Assembly (NCBI GenBank): GCA_016296885.1
Contig: JAEDHT010000052.1
Span: forward strand, 1-7,156
Reading direction: 5' to 3'
Source of the DNA: Clostridiaceae bacterium
GTDB lineage: Bacteria; Bacillota; Clostridia; Oscillospirales; Acutalibacteraceae
Length of the DNA stretch: 7,156 nt
Part shown: positions 5,077-7,156 of the stretch, piece by piece
Layout of the letters: each line of letters starts with the position of its first letter
Position numbering within the stretch: position 1 is the first letter of the stretch
The notes under the pieces: model-generated
What the model was told of the DNA's origin: nothing
The model's input: only the letters and a program-made list of their open reading frames with translations
The model's database searches: none
Position numbers and translations under genes: made by a program

Positions 5077-5634
5077 ATGCCGGTAGCATCAGTTAATAAC
5101 TTACAAGGAAGCAAGACAGAAAAGAACATTTATACCGCCTTCACAGGCGAAACTCAGGCTCACATTAAGTATACCTACTATGCAGAGAAGGCACGTGAGA
5201 ATGGTTACAATCAGATAGCAGATATTTTTGAGGAGACCGCAAAAAACGAGCTTGCTCATGCAAAGATATGGTTTGAATATCTTAAGGGTGGCGAAGTGCC
5301 AAGCACTGTGGAAAATCTCAACGATGGCATTAGCGGAGAGCATTTTGAGTGGACCGAGATGTATGCCGATATGGCAAAAGATGCTCGCTCAGAGGGCTTC
5401 GACAGACTTGCTTATCTTTTTGAAAGCATTGCAAAGATAGAAAAAGAACATGAGGAACGTTTCGCCAAACTCTTAGAAAACGTGAAAAACGGCACCGTTT
5501 TCTCCAAAGAGGGCGATGTTGTGTGGGTGTGCCAGAACTGCGGTCACATCCATGTGGGAAAAACTTCTCCTCAGGTTTGCCCTGTTTGCGCTAAACCTAA
5601 GGCTTATTTCGAGGTTAAGAAAAATAATTATTAA
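5077..5634 (+). CDS. Rubrerythrin
   Basis: This 185-aa cytosolic non-haem iron protein reduces hydrogen peroxide to water with electrons usually from rubredoxin or NADH-linked reductases, a main peroxide defence in anaerobes. The ferritin-like diiron domain (about 12-135) shows the expected ligands in order: E25 in FTGETQA, E58 and H61 in NELAHA, E88 and E91 in GEHFEW, and E122 and H125 in IEKEH. The C-terminal rubredoxin-like domain binds one iron with C152, C155, C168 and C171 (CQNCG and CPVC). All ligands are present, so the protein should be active. The domain order is that of classical, not reverse, rubrerythrin. The start ATG has a strong SD. It is the only plus-strand gene here, is divergent from rimM, and appears monocistronic. 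PerR control is common for this family in clostridia, but no clear PerR box is visible. Confidence 0.97.
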   Translation: MPVASVNNLQGSKTEKNIYTAFTGETQAHIKYTYYAEKARENGYNQIADIFEETAKNELAHAKIWFEYLKGGEVPSTVENLNDGISGEHFEWTEMYADMAKDARSEGFDRLAYLFESIAKIEKEHEERFAKLLENVKNGTVFSKEGDVVWVCQNCGHIHVGKTSPQVCPVCAKPKAYFEVKKNNY

Positions 5635-5668
5635 TTTACTTTTTCTTTCAAGAGAAAGAAAAAGTAAA
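5635..5668. repeat. Perfect 15-bp hairpin directly after the rubrerythrin stop codon
   Basis: TTTACTTTTTCTTTC (5635-5649) is followed by the loop AAGA and its exact reverse complement (5654-5668). It begins at the base after the stop codon. No T run follows on the plus strand, so it is not a standard terminator, though it could protect the mRNA 3' end. Its right arm is part of the 31-bp direct repeat. Confidence 0.7.
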
Positions 5669-5682
5669 CAAAAAGAAAGCGA
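5652..5682 (+). repeat. 31-bp direct repeat, copy 1
   Basis: This stretch is identical over 31 bp to 5750-5780. It is purine-rich, starting GAGAAAGAAAAAG and ending AAAGAAAGCGA. It overlaps the right arm of the preceding hairpin. The two copies are offset by 98 bp and enclose the right copy of family B. Confidence 0.85.
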
Positions 5683-5717
5683 ATCGGGCATTTAAAAATA
5701 ATATTTGCTGAATTTTA

Positions 5718-5745
5718 GTGCGAAATCCCTGCCGGCGAGGCCGGC
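5718..5745 (+). repeat. Short GC-rich hairpin repeat, family B (right copy)
   Basis: It starts GTGCGAAATCCCT and ends with GCCGGC-GAG-GCCGGC (5731-5745), a 6-bp stem with a GAG loop. It corresponds to 69-98, where the stem bases differ but still pair. It sits between the two 31-bp direct repeats. Confidence 0.6.
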
Positions 5746-5749
5746 TCAC

Positions 5750-5780
5750 GAGAAAGAAAAAGTAAACAAAAAGAAAGCGA
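5750..5780 (+). repeat. 31-bp direct repeat, copy 2
   Basis: This is an exact copy of 5652-5682. The flanking bases differ on both sides, so the identity is bounded at 31 bp. The left hairpin arm found before copy 1 is missing here. Confidence 0.85.
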
Positions 5781-5843
5781 TATGTGTGATGATTAGATAA
5801 GATATATGGCTTTGTTGCTCGGTAGAGGGCTTTTACGATACGA

Positions 5844-5890
5844 GAAAAGCTAGTATTTGCAGTCAATTACTTGCAAATACTAGCTTTTTT
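5844..5890. terminator. Strong bidirectional terminator between rubrerythrin and the dockerin gene
   Basis: AAAGCTAGTATTTGCA (5846-5861) pairs perfectly with TGCAAATACTAGCTTT (5872-5887) around a 10-nt loop. One more A-T pair and one G-T pair extend the stem. Six T (5885-5890) follow on plus, and TTTTCTC follows on minus. It can stop rubrerythrin transcripts from the left and dockerin-gene transcripts from the right. Confidence 0.8.
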
Positions 5891-5957
5891 CTGTCTTGGT
5901 GCAGACTTTTGGGATTTTTCATCAGGCTTTGCTTTGTCATTTGTGGCTTACACTAAT

Positions 5958-5997
5958 TAATGCGGATTTGCAGTTCACTCCGTGCAAATCCGCGTTA
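5958..5997. repeat. Long hairpin related to the 5844-5890 terminator
   Basis: TAATGCGGATTTGCA (5958-5972) pairs with TGCAAATCCGCGTTA (5983-5997), 15 bp with one G-T pair, around a 10-nt loop. There is no T run on either side. The apical part, ATTTGCAGT then a loop then TGCAAAT, is shared with the terminator hairpin about 110 bp to the left, while the lower stems differ completely. Confidence 0.65.
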
Positions 5998-6055
5998 TCC
6001 TAGCTTGCCGTCAGGTAAATTGACTATATCGTTTTAGTTAATTTGGTGCAAAAGG

Positions 6056-6116
6056 TAGCCTCCCTCTGACGAGGGAGGTGGATTTTGCGAAGCAAAAGAC
6101 GGAGGGAGAGAAAAGG
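6056..6116 (+). repeat. Dispersed hairpin repeat, family A (right copy)
   Basis: CCTCCCTC-TGAC-GAGGGAGG (6059-6078) is a perfect 8-bp hairpin. TTTTGC-GAA-GCAAAA (6083-6097) is a second, and GACGGAGGGAGAG (6098-6110) can compete for the first left arm. It is an inverted counterpart of 1-58. It lies about 28 bp beyond the dockerin-gene stop codon and may act as its 3' structure. Confidence 0.75.
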
Positions 6117-6143
6117 CATCAAATATATCAACCTATCTTTAAA

Positions 6144-7058
6144 TTATGCTATCGGTCTTTCTGTAAAATATAATTTAAAATCTTCGCTTGATTCTATTCC
6201 GTTTTTATCTTTTATTTTCACAGTTAAAATACATATGGTTGGACTTGGTCGATCTGTGCTGATAGAAACACTGTTTGTAGCGGAGTAGTCATCGGTCAGC
6301 TTTTTGCCGTCTAGCAAGAACATATATTCATAAGGCTCAGTACCCATAAGAGCATTTGCTGTAATCTTGATGTTTTCATCGCTTGTGTAGATACGAATTA
6401 CTTCGCCTTCATCGTATCTTTTTTCAAATATTACTGCATTGTCAAAATCAAGTGATTTTACCAAAGGTTTATCGCTATCAAGCGATTCTACCACTTTGAA
6501 ATAAAGTGATTCTTCCCTAGTTTCATCAAAGCCGTTATAAACCTTGGCGGTTATCTTATAATCTCCTGCTTTATCAAACTTATACTCAAAAGAGCGAGCT
6601 TCTTCACGCTCACGCACCATCACGTCATTCACAAAAAACTCAAATGTAAGCGGTGCGTAACCACGGGCTTCTTCCACCGTGAATTTTACACTTTCGCCGG
6701 CTATCGCTTTGCCTGAAAGCACACTGGCTGTGATGGATGTTGCCTCTACGTATGTTCCTAAAATGTCGTCTCTGCCAAAGGTGTGGATTATCTCTGCAAT
6801 TTTTTGCTGGAGGAGAGTTACATCTTCCATGTTTATATCGCCATCATTATTTACATCGGCGGCGACAAGCCCACGCTTGCTGATTTCGGTGATTTCTGCA
6901 ATGTATCTTTGCAGAGTGACCACATCATCCATATTTACATGATGATCTTGTGTTACGTCGCCTATAAAAAGTGGCGTTCTCTCTGCATATGCGGTTATGA
7001 TAGCTGTGCTTGCTAACATAGCGACAGCTATTAATGATGATAAAATTCTTTTTTTCAT
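6144..7058 (-). CDS. Secreted protein with N-terminal type I dockerin and two Ig-like modules
   Basis: This 304-aa protein begins with a Sec signal peptide (MKKR, hydrophobic core 5-22, likely cleavage after AYA at 25). A type I dockerin follows directly (about 31-92). Its first calcium loop is D34-x-T-x-D38-x-H-x-N42-x-x-D45, with His where Gly is usual. The second is the canonical D68-x-N70-x-D72-G-D74-x-N76-x-x-D79. Each loop is followed by a helix (VVTLQRYIAEI and VTLLQQKIAEI). Two beta-rich Ig-like or PKD-like modules fill the rest (about 103-190 and 200-298), with matching patterns around YAPLTFEFFVND and EPYEYMFLLDG. No catalytic domain or anchor is seen. The dockerin should bind a cohesin on a scaffoldin, placing the protein outside the cell. 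The ligand of the Ig-like part is unknown. The start ATG has AGGAGG 7 nt upstream. No promoter is clear in 7072-7156; ATTCTA-TAT-TAGAAT (7132-7146) is the only palindrome. Confidence 0.88.
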   Translation of the reverse strand: MKKRILSSLIAVAMLASTAIITAYAERTPLFIGDVTQDHHVNMDDVVTLQRYIAEITEISKRGLVAADVNNDGDINMEDVTLLQQKIAEIIHTFGRDDILGTYVEATSITASVLSGKAIAGESVKFTVEEARGYAPLTFEFFVNDVMVREREEARSFEYKFDKAGDYKITAKVYNGFDETREESLYFKVVESLDSDKPLVKSLDFDNAVIFEKRYDEGEVIRIYTSDENIKITANALMGTEPYEYMFLLDGKKLTDDYSATNSVSISTDRPSPTICILTVKIKDKNGIESSEDFKLYFTERPIA

Positions 7059-7156
7059 AGTATTACCTCCTGATATACTAACAATATTTAATTTTCTTAT
7101 CCTAGGGAAACACTGATTAAATAAAAAAATAATTCTATATTAGAATAAAGAATCAA

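Noticed and set aside
5652..5780. CRISPR array
   Set aside because: Only two repeat copies, a 67-bp spacer, a low-complexity repeat and no cas genes.
5473..5866. Minus-strand open frames across the rubrerythrin 3' end and the repeats
   Set aside because: They run through hairpins and low-complexity direct repeats, have no SD and no recognisable domain.
1..6116. Composite transposon bounded by the inverted family A copies
   Set aside because: The interior is core housekeeping genes without a transposase, and short dispersed repeats are enough to explain the inverted pair.

Overview
The window looks like chromosomal DNA from a low-GC Gram-positive anaerobe of the class Clostridia, most likely a gut or rumen Ruminococcaceae/Oscillospiraceae member. 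The clues are a Noc-type ParB paralogue, an HPr-family protein with the Gram-positive Ser46 kinase site, a one-piece rubrerythrin, strong AGGAGG-type ribosome binding sites, T-tailed hairpin terminators and a secreted protein with a type I dockerin. Species cannot be fixed from the sequence alone.

Layout. Seven of eight genes lie on the minus strand; only rubrerythrin is on plus. In minus-strand reading order: a secreted dockerin/Ig-like protein (7058-6144); then, after a repeat-rich 0.5 kb gap and the opposing rubrerythrin gene (5077-5634), rimM-trmD (4929-3690, overlapping by 14 nt), an HPr-like gene (3469-3206), an RluA/RluD-family pseudouridine synthase with a membrane-anchored metallophosphoesterase (3119 to 1274), and noc (1096-284). 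Promoters or terminators visible in the sequence split these into separate units: rimM-trmD, HPr, the synthase-phosphoesterase pair, and noc.

How the genes fit together. RimM and TrmD act in 30S assembly and tRNA m1G37 modification, and the pseudouridine synthase in RNA modification, so this is a translation-maintenance block. The HPr-like protein has Tyr instead of the phospho-accepting His15 but keeps Ser46. By analogy with Bacillus Crh this points to carbon-catabolite signalling rather than sugar transport. Noc would couple chromosome position to division. Rubrerythrin removes peroxide. The dockerin protein suggests that the organism builds cohesin-dockerin assemblies.

Non-coding DNA. Both ends of the housekeeping block carry the same families of small hairpin repeats. 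Family A is in inverted orientation at 1-58 and 6056-6116. Family B is at 69-98 and 5718-5745. The 5635-6143 gap adds a 31-bp exact direct repeat, a 15-bp perfect hairpin directly after the rubrerythrin stop codon, a strong bidirectional terminator, and a second hairpin sharing its apical sequence. The 141-285 region holds consecutive hairpins ending in a plus-strand terminator for which no plus-strand gene is visible.

The points most worth following up are the His15-to-Tyr HPr, the possible ACG start of the phosphoesterase, the N-terminal dockerin, the orphan structured region at 141-285, and the covarying hairpin repeats. I do not see a clearly new multi-gene system here.
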